DNA of 64,000 bases from Arthrobacter_N sp051262515. GTDB taxonomy: Bacteria; Actinomycetota; Actinomycetes; Actinomycetales; Micrococcaceae. Below are positions 8,822-17,141 of this stretch, piece by piece. The stretch is from positions 62,001 to 126,000 of the forward strand of contig NZ_JBIMER010000005.1 of assembly GCF_051262515.1 (NCBI RefSeq). Reading direction: 5' to 3'. The notes beneath the pieces are model-generated. The model was not told the DNA's origin. It made no database searches and saw nothing but the letters and a program-made list of their open reading frames with translations. Every line of letters begins with the position of its first letter. The stretch's first letter is position 1. The translations under genes and the position numbers were made by a program.

Positions 8822-9487
8822 ATGGGATCCTCAGCGAGCGATGAACTGATCGGCAACTGGGTCACCGGCTGGGCCGGCGCCCGCGGTTACGAGTGCCGCC
8901 ACGAGGGTCGCGTGCACGCCGCCCTGCGCCATGACACCACCGGCGATTGGGAATACGTCATCTACGAGCCGACCTCGGAGGAGCTCGTGGCCGTGGGCGA
9001 GACCCTGGGCAAGCATCCGGCACGGAGGTTGACGGCCTTCGCCGAAGATTCGCAGGCCCTCGCGGACGCCGCCGTCGCCGCCGGGCTGTCCGTCGTGTTC
9101 GCCGAGGAGGCCCTCATGGTCGCCGAGATGGACGGCCAGGACGTGGAGGACCCGCGCGCGCCCGAAGGCTTCACGATCGACGTTCAGCGGGACGCGAAAC
9201 ACGCGTTCGTCTCGGTCCACACGGAGGACGATCCCGACGTGGTCGCCGCCAGCGGACACGTCTCCGTCGTCGGCGACTACGCCGTGTTCGACCGGATCGT
9301 CACCGCCACCGAGTTCCGCCGTCGCGGGCTCGGCAGCCTGGTGATGCGGGCGCTGGTGGCCGCCGCGCTCGAGCACGAGGTGGACGAGGGGCTGCTGATC
9401 GCCTCCATCGACGGTCAGGCGCTCTACCAGTACCTCGGATGGACACCGCTGGGCACCGTCGTCACGCTGGAGGGCAAGCGGTCCTAG
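8822..9487 (+). CDS. GNAT family N-acetyltransferase
   Basis: A 221-residue protein whose C-terminal half is a GNAT domain: strand YAVFDRIVTATEF followed by the acetyl-CoA loop RRRGLGSLVMRALV and the closing segment ASIDGQALYQYLGW, where Tyr and Gly-Trp occupy the usual motif B positions. The N-terminal 100 residues (WEYVIYEPTSEELVAVGE) look like a degenerate second GNAT half, as in tandem-GNAT proteins. Substrate unknown. The next gene, the helicase, begins 30 bases downstream, so the two may share a transcript. Confidence 0.83.
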   Translation: MGSSASDELIGNWVTGWAGARGYECRHEGRVHAALRHDTTGDWEYVIYEPTSEELVAVGETLGKHPARRLTAFAEDSQALADAAVAAGLSVVFAEEALMVAEMDGQDVEDPRAPEGFTIDVQRDAKHAFVSVHTEDDPDVVAASGHVSVVGDYAVFDRIVTATEFRRRGLGSLVMRALVAAALEHEVDEGLLIASIDGQALYQYLGWTPLGTVVTLEGKRS

Positions 9488-9517
9488 AGCGTCCGTACCG
9501 GGTGCCAGAATGATGCG

Positions 9518-11878
9518 GTGACAGATTTCCGCACGCTGGTCCCGCTGCTCGGCCACGGCTCCGATCCCGAGGCCCTGCGCCACCTGCGGATTCTGCCTGC
9601 CCGCGACGCCGTCCACGGCCCCTGGCCCGAGTGGGTGCATCCGGACGTGGTGGAGGCCTACGGCCGTCTGGGCGTCCAGGAGCCGTGGCTCCACCAGGTC
9701 CAGGCCGCGATGTCGGCGCACGACGGGCACCACACGATCGTCTCGACCGGCACGGCCTCCGGGAAGTCGCTGGCCTACCAGCTCCCCGCGGTCGACGCCA
9801 TCCACCGCTCCGTGTTGGAGGGATCGGTCACGCTGGAGGCCAGCGGCGCCGTCGTCCTGTATCTGTCGCCGACCAAGGCGCTCGCGGCGGACCAACTGAC
9901 CGCGCTCAACGCGCTGGGGCTGAAAAGCGTCAGGGCTTCGACGTACGACGGCGACACCGAAGCCGGCGAGCGCCGGTGGATCCGGGACAACGCGAACTTC
10001 GTGCTCGCGAACCCGGACATGCTCCACTTCGGCATCCTTCCCAACCATCCGTGGTGGGCGCGCTTTTTCCGCCGGCTTTCCTACGTGGTGATCGACGAGG
10101 CGCACAGCTACCGCGGCGTCTTCGGCGCCCATGTGGCGAACCTGCTCCGCAGGCTGCGCCGTATCTGCACGCACTACGGAGCGGATCCGGTGTTCATCGG
10201 AGCCTCGGCGACGAGCGCCGATCCGGAGGAGTCGTTCGGCCGTTTGATCGGTGCGCCGGTACGGGCAGTGACCACCGACTTCTCGCCGCACGGCGAGACG
10301 GCCGTCGCCCTGTGGGAGCCGCCGCTGACGGAGGCCCGCGGCGAAAACGGTGCGCCGCGCCGGCGTACGGCCATCGCCGAGACCTCGAACCTGCTGGCCA
10401 ACCTGGTGTGCTCGCAGGTGCGCACCATCGCCTTCATCAAGTCGCGCCGGGGCGCCGAAACGATCTCCACCATGGCTCAGCGCCATGTCGACGAGGTCCA
10501 CCCGAGCCTGCCGGGACGCATCGCGGCCTACCGTTCCGGTTACCTGCCCGAGGAACGCCGCGAACTGGAGCGGCGGCTGCGCAACGGCGAGCTTCTCGGC
10601 ATCGCCTCGACGTCGGCACTGGAACTCGGCATCGACATCGCGGGCCTCGACGCGGTTCTGGTGGCCGGCTGGCCGGGCACGCGCGCATCCTTCTTCCAAC
10701 AGATCGGACGGGCCGGTCGGGCCGGGCAGAACGCTCTCGCGGCGTTCGTGGCCAGCGACGACCCGCTGGACACGTACCTCGTCAACCATCCCGAGGCGAT
10801 CTTCGATATCAGCGTCGAGGCGACGGTGCTGGATCCCGCCAATCCGTATGTGCTGGGGCCGCACCTGTGCGCGGCGGCGGCGGAGCAACCGCTGCGGCCC
10901 GAAGAGGCCGCGCTGTTCGGCCCGACCGCCGCGGGGTTGCTGGATTCCCTGGTCGAGCGGGGCTACCTGCGGCGCAGGCCCTCCGGCTGGTTCTGGACCC
11001 ATCCGGAGAGCGCCGCGTCCATGGTGAACCTGCGCGCCGATGGCGGCGGGCCGATGAGCATCATCGATTCGGAAACGGGATCGCTGCTGGGGACCATGGA
11101 CTCCCCCCAAACCCACTACCAGGCCCACACCGGGGCCATTTACGTGCACCAGGGAGCCAGCTATCTGGTGGACGAGCTGAACGAGGAGGACCACTGCGTC
11201 CTGGTCCACCGCGCGGCCCCGGACTTCTACACGCAGGCCCGGGACATCACCACCGTCGAGGTCCTGGAGACGCTCCGGACTCAAGGGTGGGGAGAGGTGA
11301 CCGCGCACTTCGGCGAGGTCCGGGTGACGACGCAGGTGGTCTCCTTCCAGCGGAAGGCACTGATCAGCAACGAGATCCTGGGCGAGGAGCCGCTCGATCT
11401 CGGCGCCCGCGACCTGTTCACTAAGGCGGTGTGGTTCACGGTCCCCGAAAGGAGGCTGGTTTCGGCCGGGATCGTCCCCGGCTCGATCCCCGGCGCCCTT
11501 CATGCGGCCGAACACGCGGCGATCGGCCTGTTGCCGCTGGTCGCGTCCAGCGACCGCTGGGACATCGGCGGCGTGTCCACGGCCCTGCACGCCGACACGG
11601 AGATGCCCACCATCTTCGTGTACGACGGCCACGCCGGCGGTGCGGGATTCGTCGAGCGCGGATACGAGCGCGCCACCACGTGGCTGGGTGCGACACGCGA
11701 CGCGATCTCGGCATGCGAGTGCGACGCCGGCTGTCCGTCCTGTGTGCAGTCGCCGAAATGCGGAAACAAGAACAACCCGCTGGACAAGAACGGGGCCGTG
11801 TCGCTGATCGGATCCCTGCTCAGGAACGCGCCACGCGCCCGAAGCCTTGGGGCACGGCGGGACCGCAACCCGCATTAG
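9518..11878 (+). CDS. DEAH-box helicase of the helicase/secretion neighbourhood (MrfA/YprA-like)
   Basis: A 786-residue superfamily 2 helicase starting at a GTG. Motif I is STGTASGKSLAYQLP (about residue 80), motif II is VIDEAHSYRG, and the C-terminal RecA domain has SALELGIDIAG and the Arg finger motif QQIGRAGRAGQ. Residues beyond about 540 form the DUF1998-type C-terminal region with four cysteines in CECDAGCPSCVQSPKCGN, the zinc site of the MrfA group. MrfA of Bacillus acts in repair of mitomycin C damage; that function is an inference here. In actinobacteria this helicase is habitually linked to the Tad cluster, and here it is convergent with it, overlapping by 4 bases. Confidence 0.93.
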   Translation: MTDFRTLVPLLGHGSDPEALRHLRILPARDAVHGPWPEWVHPDVVEAYGRLGVQEPWLHQVQAAMSAHDGHHTIVSTGTASGKSLAYQLPAVDAIHRSVLEGSVTLEASGAVVLYLSPTKALAADQLTALNALGLKSVRASTYDGDTEAGERRWIRDNANFVLANPDMLHFGILPNHPWWARFFRRLSYVVIDEAHSYRGVFGAHVANLLRRLRRICTHYGADPVFIGASATSADPEESFGRLIGAPVRAVTTDFSPHGETAVALWEPPLTEARGENGAPRRRTAIAETSNLLANLVCSQVRTIAFIKSRRGAETISTMAQRHVDEVHPSLPGRIAAYRSGYLPEERRELERRLRNGELLGIASTSALELGIDIAGLDAVLVAGWPGTRASFFQQIGRAGRAGQNALAAFVASDDPLDTYLVNHPEAIFDISVEATVLDPANPYVLGPHLCAAAAEQPLRPEEAALFGPTAAGLLDSLVERGYLRRRPSGWFWTHPESAASMVNLRADGGGPMSIIDSETGSLLGTMDSPQTHYQAHTGAIYVHQGASYLVDELNEEDHCVLVHRAAPDFYTQARDITTVEVLETLRTQGWGEVTAHFGEVRVTTQVVSFQRKALISNEILGEEPLDLGARDLFTKAVWFTVPERRLVSAGIVPGSIPGALHAAEHAAIGLLPLVASSDRWDIGGVSTALHADTEMPTIFVYDGHAGGAGFVERGYERATTWLGATRDAISACECDAGCPSCVQSPKCGNKNNPLDKNGAVSLIGSLLRNAPRARSLGARRDRNPH

Positions 11879-12348
11879 CTGGCGGGAGGACGCCAGGGCT
11901 GCGGTGGCGGGCCGGCCCGCGACCTCCCCTCTGCGCGCACACCCAGCCGCTCCATCCATCCCCAGCCGGCGGCCGGTTCGACCCGCGTGCGGATGTCGAC
12001 GATGTCGCCCGTCGGCCCCGTGCGCTGGCACAGGATCAGAAGCGCCCCGTTCCGCGCCGCCGTCTGCGCGGCGACGGCGCAAGGATCGCCCGTGGTGAGT
12101 CCGCGGGCGGCGTCGGCCGCAGCGAGCGCGGCCAGGTCCGACGCCGTCGCGGCCCGACCCGCCGCCGCGGCAGCCTGGGTGACGGCCAAGATCGCGACGA
12201 GTCCGAGGCAGAGCGCGGCCACCAGAGCGAGCACCAGGGCGGTGCCCGCGCCCCTCTCGCCAGGGCCGTCCGCGCTGTCCGCCGCGTCCGTCCGGGCATG
12301 CGGGCGGACGGGTCCCTCGGGCGCGCTACGGGAGCACATGCCCCGCAC
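11875..12348 (-). CDS. Rv3654c-like (helicase/secretion neighbourhood TadE-like) protein
   Basis: A 157-residue protein with one N-terminal hydrophobic segment (GAGTALVLALVAALCLGLVAILAVT split over about residues 34-58) after a basic, Pro-rich leader, and an Ala-rich helical segment (AATASDLAALAAADAARGL) as in TadE/TadG pilin-like proteins. Two Cys (DPCAVAAQ and LILCQRTG) may pair. This matches the small TadE-like proteins that close the actinobacterial Tad cluster (M. tuberculosis Rv3654c). The start is GTG at 12348 or ATG at 12339; both overlap the TadE gene, which fits translational coupling. It is the last gene of the Tad operon and abuts the helicase stop. Confidence 0.78.
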   Translation of the reverse strand: MRGMCSRSAPEGPVRPHARTDAADSADGPGERGAGTALVLALVAALCLGLVAILAVTQAAAAAGRAATASDLAALAAADAARGLTTGDPCAVAAQTAARNGALLILCQRTGPTGDIVDIRTRVEPAAGWGWMERLGVRAEGRSRAGPPPQPWRPPAS

Positions 12349-12727
12349 CCTGTCCTCCCTCGGCGTCCCCGCCCGTTTCGGCTCGGGCTTCCGCCTCGGC
12401 GGTCAGAACGAGGAGTCCCGAGACTCCGCCTCCGCCGAGCACGGGCAGCCACGAATCCGCGGACACCCGAACCCGGCGGAACTCGGTGCCACCGCCGACG
12501 GTGACGGCCGCACCGTCTCCGGCCAGCCGTCTGGCAGTCCGGACGGCGGTCGCGTCGCTTTCCCCTCGTGCCAATTCACGCGCAGCGGCGCGGGCCGCCT
12601 GTTCGATGCGCACCTGCGTGGCACCGGCGGCTCCGACGCCCAGCGAAACCACCAACAGGCCGGCGACCGCGGGCAGCAGCACGGCGACCTCCGCCGTGCT
12701 GCTCCCGCGTTGCCTCCAGTGGTCCAC
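12326..12727 (-). CDS. TadE family minor pilin
   Basis: A 133-residue protein starting at GTG. Immediately after RQRGSSTAEVAVLLPAV comes a 20-residue hydrophobic helix. The G-x3-4-AE layout (Gly-Ser-Ser-Thr-Ala-Glu) is the prepilin-like cleavage and TM motif of TadE proteins. The mature part has an Ala/Arg-rich amphipathic helix (QVRIEQAARAAARELA) and a small beta-rich tail. TadE proteins are minor pseudopilins of the Flp/Tad pilus machine in the cytoplasmic membrane. It begins 11 bases after the pilin-like gene and overlaps the next gene by 23 bases. Confidence 0.85.
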   Translation of the reverse strand: MDHWRQRGSSTAEVAVLLPAVAGLLVVSLGVGAAGATQVRIEQAARAAARELARGESDATAVRTARRLAGDGAAVTVGGGTEFRRVRVSADSWLPVLGGGGVSGLLVLTAEAEARAETGGDAEGGQGAGHVLP

Positions 12728-12738
12728 CGGGCCGGCCC

Positions 12739-12933
12739 CTAGTACGACAGTGCCTGGCGGACCAGGCCCATCAGGAGTTCGCGGACGTCGCCGCTGCTCA
12801 GAATGGTGACAAGCAGGCCGGCGAACCCGACCGCCGCCAATGTGACGATGGCGAACTCGGCCGTGGCAATACCTTCCTCATTCGCCTCGGCGGCATGCGG
12901 CCGCTGGTCGTGTTCCTGGCTAATGTGCTCCAT
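12739..12933 (-). CDS. DUF4244 Flp pilin-like protein
   Basis: A 64-residue protein. A charged, His-rich leader of about 20 residues is followed by EEGIATAEFAIVTLAAVGFA, a prepilin peptidase site (G, then Glu at +5 of the mature form) leading into a hydrophobic helix, and a short amphipathic tail. This is the DUF4244 arrangement found in actinobacterial Tad clusters, where the protein is thought to be the major Flp-like pilin. A good ribosome site (GAGGAG, 8-base spacer) precedes the ATG. A 141-base gap separates it from TadC, the largest in the cluster, so it may also have its own promoter, as expected for a major pilin. Confidence 0.88.
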   Translation of the reverse strand: MEHISQEHDQRPHAAEANEEGIATAEFAIVTLAAVGFAGLLVTILSSGDVRELLMGLVRQALSY

Positions 12934-13074
12934 GTGCGTGCTCCTCGTCGTTCGTCACGGTCCCGCACCGGGACCTTCCTCCAGCATCCGCGGGCGTGCG
13001 CCGGCATTTCGGTCCATCCGCCAAATTCTGGATGAGCAGGGAGGTCGCGGGCATGTTGGGGGGAAGTCGGTTCG

Positions 13075-13674
13075 CTACCCGAGGTCCGGGAGCAGGGAAA
13101 TGACCACTGGAACGATGCCCAGGCAGATGAAGGCCGGAAGCGCGCACACACCCAGCGGCAGAACGAGTCGAACGCCGAGCTCGGCAGCGCGACGTTCCGC
13201 TTCGCGGATGTCGGAGCGGCGTCGCTGATCGGCGGCGGCGTTCAAAAGCGCCGCGGTGGCCGCGCCCGTCAGGTGCGAGAACGCGAGCGCGTCCCCCAAC
13301 GACGCCAGCGGCTCCGGTACCTGTGCCCATGCCCTTCCCCACGGCAAGGACAGGTCCAGCGAGCGCACGACAGTGTGGAGGGCTCCACAGCCCGGCACCT
13401 CGCGGGCGAGCACCGCCAGCACGCCAGTGACGGGCAGCCCCGCCTGGAGCAGCATGGCGCTCAAATCCAGGACGAGGGCTGTGTCGTCCTCCGCCAAAAC
13501 CTCTTCGCCCGGGGCGCTCTGCCGGCCTCCGCGAACGCCCGTCCCCGATGGACCGCCGACTCCGCCGGCGAGAGGATGGGCCGGCGCCTCATTTCTGTGG
13601 CGACGCCGAGCAATCCCGTTGGCCAGCACCAGCCACACCGCGAGTGCGGCGGTGAGCGACGCGACCAGGACCAT
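13075..13674 (-). CDS. TadC-like type II secretion system F family protein
   Basis: A 199-residue inner-membrane platform protein. It begins with a hydrophobic helix (MVLVASLTAALAVWLVLANG), has a cytoplasmic T2SSF domain (LLQAGLPVTGVLAVL, then LGDALAFSHLTGAATAALL) and ends in a second strong membrane segment. The start is fixed by TGATG: its ATG (13672-13674) shares one base with the TadB stop codon (13674-13676). A longer reading frame extends upstream but would lie inside tadB. It is shorter than proteobacterial TadC, which is normal for actinobacterial clusters. With TadB it should form the membrane base that couples the TadA motor to pilin insertion. Confidence 0.87.
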   Translation of the reverse strand: MVLVASLTAALAVWLVLANGIARRRHRNEAPAHPLAGGVGGPSGTGVRGGRQSAPGEEVLAEDDTALVLDLSAMLLQAGLPVTGVLAVLAREVPGCGALHTVVRSLDLSLPWGRAWAQVPEPLASLGDALAFSHLTGAATAALLNAAADQRRRSDIREAERRAAELGVRLVLPLGVCALPAFICLGIVPVVISLLPDLG

Positions 13675-14495
13675 CACCTGCGGCCCCCGGAGACCGCTGC
13701 GCCCGCGACCAGGCGCCGGCCCCAGGCGCGGTTTGCCCACCACAGTGCCATGCCCGCAACCAGACAGAGGCGACCGGCCGGATGCAGCGTGAGAACCGCC
13801 AACGGTTCCGCGCCGACCAGCTGTGCGAGTCCCAATCCGAACACCGGCAGCCAGGCCAGCATGCGCTGCGTCGCGCGCGGTCCGGCCAGGGCCGATTCCA
13901 GGGCCAGACGCCGGTCCTCGCTCGATTCGAGTTGGCCCGCAAGACGCTCGAGCAGGTCCGAAAGCGCGGCCCCCGTCGTCTCCGAGAGGCGCACGCACCA
14001 AAGCAGTCGAACCCAGATGCGCGAGTGTCCCCCGGGTTGCGCCCGGACGTGCCGTTCTATTCCGGAGGACGGGGCCAAACCCATCTCATGGGCGCTGCGT
14101 GCCGCGCGGCAGGCGGCGAGTATGTCCCCGGCCGGACCGGCCTCCGCCGCTGGTCGCGGATCCGGGTACAGTCCACCCCACGTCTCCCCGAGGAGCGCCC
14201 ATGCTTCGGCGGGCGTGCGGCCGGAACGCAGTAAGGACGCCAACTGGCGCAGAGCACGAACATGCTGGTCGGCCGGCATCGCCGGCGTTCGCCAACGACC
14301 GCGACCGTCGACGACCGCGCGGACAACCCTCCGCCAACGCGCCGCTTCCCCGTCTCCCCCGGTGCGGTGAACGTGCGTGTGCCCGGTGCCCACTCCGCGC
14401 GCTCGCGGCCCTCCCTCGAAACGCCGCGTCGCGGTTGGCAACGCGCACCAGACGCCCACGCCGGACAGCAGCGCGGCCACGATCACCACTTCCAC
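13674..14495 (-). CDS. TadB-like type II secretion system F family protein
   Basis: A 273-residue platform protein. It has an N-terminal membrane helix (VVIVAALLSGVGVWCALP), a T2SSF cytoplasmic helical domain at about 75-215 (HVRALRQLASLLRSGRTPAE, then VRLSETTGAALSDLLERLA) and two C-terminal hydrophobic helices. Its ATG lies 13 bases inside the end of tadA, and its stop overlaps the start of tadC as TGATG, so tadA-tadB-tadC are translationally coupled. Role: with TadC it forms the inner-membrane assembly platform of the Flp pilus. Confidence 0.88.
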   Translation of the reverse strand: MEVVIVAALLSGVGVWCALPTATRRFEGGPRARGVGTGHTHVHRTGGDGEAARWRRVVRAVVDGRGRWRTPAMPADQHVRALRQLASLLRSGRTPAEAWALLGETWGGLYPDPRPAAEAGPAGDILAACRAARSAHEMGLAPSSGIERHVRAQPGGHSRIWVRLLWCVRLSETTGAALSDLLERLAGQLESSEDRRLALESALAGPRATQRMLAWLPVFGLGLAQLVGAEPLAVLTLHPAGRLCLVAGMALWWANRAWGRRLVAGAAVSGGRR

Positions 14496-15742
14496 GGAAC
14501 GGACCTCGCGATCAGCTCGTCGCGGAGCCAGGGCGCAGCCGGACCGTAGCGGATGCCGCAGGCGTCATCCGCCTCCGCCACCACTTCGGTGTCCAGGGAC
14601 GGCCCCGGCGCCGGCTTTATGCGGCTCAGGCGGACCGGTCCCCGCTGCCCGTCGGCGCGGGCCACGTGCACCACCAGGTCCAGCGCGCTTGATGCCTGCA
14701 CCGCCACCGCCTCGGCGCTCATGCCGGCGAGCGCTCCCATGGCCGCGAGCCGCGCCGGAACCGCTGCCGTGGAGCTGGCATGGATGGTTCCGCCCGCCCC
14801 GTCGTGACCCGTGTTCATGGCGGCAAGAAAGTCGCGGATCTCCGAGCCCCGGCACTCGCCAACGACCAACCGGTCCGGCCGCATGCGCAGGGCGTGGCGC
14901 ACCAGGTCCCCCATGCCGACTTCGCCCGCTCCCTCGATGTTCCCCGCCCGACATTGCAGACCCACCACATGCGGATGGGCCGGTGCGAGCTCCTGCGAAT
15001 CCTCGACGATCAACAGGCGCTCGGCCGGATCGGCCTCCGCGAGCATGGCACCGAGCAGTGTGGTCTTGCCGGACCCGGTGCCGCCGCTGACCAGGAAGTT
15101 GAGCCGCGCGGCGACGATCGCGCGCAGCACGGGGATCCAAGCGTCCGCCCGCGTCCCCGACATCAGCGCGTCCAGCCGCGGCGAAACGGAACTGCGGATG
15201 CGCACGGACAACAGCGGTCCTCCGGTGGACACGGGGGGCAGTACCGCATGGATCCTGTACCGCCCCACCACGACGTCGGCAAAAGGCTGGGCATCGTCCA
15301 GTCGCCGGCCCCCGGCTGCGGCCAGGCGCACCGCCAGCCGCCGGACATCGTCCGCCTCGGCGAAGCGCATGCCCGTCGCAGCCAGGCCGTTGGTGCCGTC
15401 GGACCAGACGAGTCCTTGGGCATCGACCAGGACGTCGGTGGTCCCATCCTCGTCGGCGGCCTCCTGAAGCGGCCCGAGTCCACGGAGGTCCTCCTGCAGG
15501 AGCTGGATGACCCTCGCCGCGCTACCGCTGCCGACCACCAGCCCGGAGGCCCGGACCGCCCCGGCCAAGTCGGCGCCGGAGAGCTCGCCCGGTGCCCGCA
15601 GTGCACGGTTCCTGACCTCCTCCAAGACGCGTGCGTCTACGGCTTCCGTGGCGGCGTGCGGCCCCGCGGACCAACTCCGGCGGCCATGCCGGCGCGGCCC
15701 GCCGGCGGGTTTCGGCGAGTCGGCGGATCCGTCGGGGATCAC
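14483..15742 (-). CDS. TadA/CpaF family secretion ATPase
   Basis: A 419-residue PilT/VirB11-type hexameric ATPase that powers pilus assembly. Motifs: Walker A SGGTGSGKTTLLGAML (about residue 230), Asp box LLIVEDSQEL, Walker B region MRPDRLVVGECRGSE and the His box (AAMNTGHDGAGGTIHASS). The start is the GTG at 15740-15742, which overlaps the CpaE-like gene's TGA in a GTGA junction. An ATG at 15835 would place about 30 extra low-complexity residues inside the upstream gene, so I reject it. This is the motor of the cluster. Confidence 0.93.
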   Translation of the reverse strand: MIPDGSADSPKPAGGPRRHGRRSWSAGPHAATEAVDARVLEEVRNRALRAPGELSGADLAGAVRASGLVVGSGSAARVIQLLQEDLRGLGPLQEAADEDGTTDVLVDAQGLVWSDGTNGLAATGMRFAEADDVRRLAVRLAAAGGRRLDDAQPFADVVVGRYRIHAVLPPVSTGGPLLSVRIRSSVSPRLDALMSGTRADAWIPVLRAIVAARLNFLVSGGTGSGKTTLLGAMLAEADPAERLLIVEDSQELAPAHPHVVGLQCRAGNIEGAGEVGMGDLVRHALRMRPDRLVVGECRGSEIRDFLAAMNTGHDGAGGTIHASSTAAVPARLAAMGALAGMSAEAVAVQASSALDLVVHVARADGQRGPVRLSRIKPAPGPSLDTEVVAEADDACGIRYGPAAPWLRDELIARSVPWKW

Positions 15743-17004
15743 GCCGCCAGTCCCCTTCGCGGCGCGACCGCCGATGCACGGCATGCGGCCACCAGCGGCC
15801 GGAGCATGGCGCGCACATTCCGTCGTCCGAGGCACGACAACAACCGGCCGTCCGCGGCTGCGTTGCGGATCGCCCTCAGGTCGGGAAGGAAACCCGCCGC
15901 TTCGAGTCCGGACGCCGAGGCAATGCGCGCCGCGTCGGCCCCCGCCGGGAGCCTACCCGTGACGACCGCCTGCCACCGCAGCGCGTCGACGGCCGGGTCG
16001 GGGAACCAACCCGGGGACGCGACCGAGCGGCTCGGCACCACGGCAAGCGCGAGGTCGGCCACGGCCACGAGGGAGGCGTCCAGGCCGGCCACGCGTCCGG
16101 CGTCGACCACCACCGCGTCGAAGATTCGCCGCGAGGCGGCCACCACCTCCCCCAGCACGCGGCCGGGAAGCTCACCGCTGGGGCTGCGGTCGGCCCAGGT
16201 CAGCACCGCCATGCCCTGGACAACGGGGAGGATCTCGGCCAACTGCGAAGGGGCCACCTGGCCGCGCGACAGCGCGAGGTCCTCCCACCCCACCGTGCCC
16301 GACGCAGCGGGCCGGAGCATGGGCCACAGACCGGGGCTGTGTGGATCGGCGTCGATGAGCAGCGTGCGCTGTCCCTCGAGCGTGGCGGCGGCCGCGGTCA
16401 GCGCCGCGATTGTGGTCGTGCCCGCCCCGCCGGCAGTTCCGGCCACCAGCAACACGCGACCGGGACCCCGACGTAGGCCAAGTTCGCCCAGGAACTCACC
16501 CAGCCACGCCGCTGCCCTCGGCAGGACGGCCACGCGTGCCCCGGGCCGGCGCGCCGCCGCTTTCCACAGACCGTCCTCAGATTCCGCATAACCCACCAGG
16601 ATGACGGTCCCGGCCCCTCGCTGAGCCGTCTCAGCGTCCGCGGCATCCGGACCCAGAAGGATGACGCCCCCGGGATCCGGCCGGCCCAAGGAAGGACCGC
16701 GCGCGACGTGCAGGACTGCGCCGGCCGCCGCGGCGACGAGTGCCACATGGTCCGCCAGTGCCTCGTCACGGGTCACGAGCAGGCAGTCCCCGGCCGTCCG
16801 CGTGCCCGAACCGGAGGTGTCCGCGGGGGGCTGATCCGCGCTGCCGGCATCGGGTTCGGGAAACGGACCAACGGTTGCGCCGTGTCCGGTTCCGTGTCTG
16901 GATCCGGCCCCAGGGCCCGGGCCCGTCGTCGACGCCGATGCGCCGGCCTGCGCTCCGCCTCCGCGCGGGTGCGGATTGGCCACGAATCTCATCGGTTCCC
17001 TCAT
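15739..17004 (-). CDS. CpaE-like (septum-site/ParA family) protein of the Tad cluster
   Basis: A 421-residue protein. After a Gly/Pro-rich N-terminus and a receiver-like domain (CLLVTRDEALADHVALVA) it has a ParA/MinD-type P-loop domain: VLLVAGTAGGAGTTTIAAL near residue 240 and LLIDADPHSPG, though the Walker A is altered (GGAGTTT; the deviant Lys of GKGG/KGGVGKT is missing). CpaE proteins position the Tad pilus machine. The start is ATG at 17002-17004; an in-frame ATG at 16990-16992, five bases after a GAGGGA, is an equal alternative giving 417 residues. It is first in the Tad operon, divergent from the polymerase gene with a 137-base gap. Confidence 0.86.
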   Translation of the reverse strand: MREPMRFVANPHPRGGGAQAGASASTTGPGPGAGSRHGTGHGATVGPFPEPDAGSADQPPADTSGSGTRTAGDCLLVTRDEALADHVALVAAAAGAVLHVARGPSLGRPDPGGVILLGPDAADAETAQRGAGTVILVGYAESEDGLWKAAARRPGARVAVLPRAAAWLGEFLGELGLRRGPGRVLLVAGTAGGAGTTTIAALTAAAATLEGQRTLLIDADPHSPGLWPMLRPAASGTVGWEDLALSRGQVAPSQLAEILPVVQGMAVLTWADRSPSGELPGRVLGEVVAASRRIFDAVVVDAGRVAGLDASLVAVADLALAVVPSRSVASPGWFPDPAVDALRWQAVVTGRLPAGADAARIASASGLEAAGFLPDLRAIRNAAADGRLLSCLGRRNVRAMLRPLVAACRASAVAPRRGLAA

Positions 17005-17054
17005 GGATCCAGCCTTGCCCGGTTTGCCTGGCCCGGAGGTTCGTCTTCGCGCAT

Positions 17055-17063
17055 TGTGGATAA
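17055..17063 (-). promoter_or_regulatory. DnaA-box-like 9-mer
   Basis: The minus strand reads TTATCCACA, a perfect match to the classical E. coli DnaA box. It lies between the divergent CpaE-like and polymerase genes, about 50 bases upstream of the CpaE-like start and 80 upstream of the polymerase start. Confidence 0.4.
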
Positions 17064-17141
17064 CGCGCGTCCGGCAGGGTTCCGCCGTGTTCCTGTGGAG
17101 GCCGGGTCGGGGTCCCGTGGCGATGCTGACAGAATGGGCCG

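Noticed and set aside
8831..12082. A 1,083-codon open frame on the minus strand across the helicase
   Set aside because: It covers the helicase and GNAT genes in antisense, has no recognisable motif, and the helicase frame carries all expected motifs.
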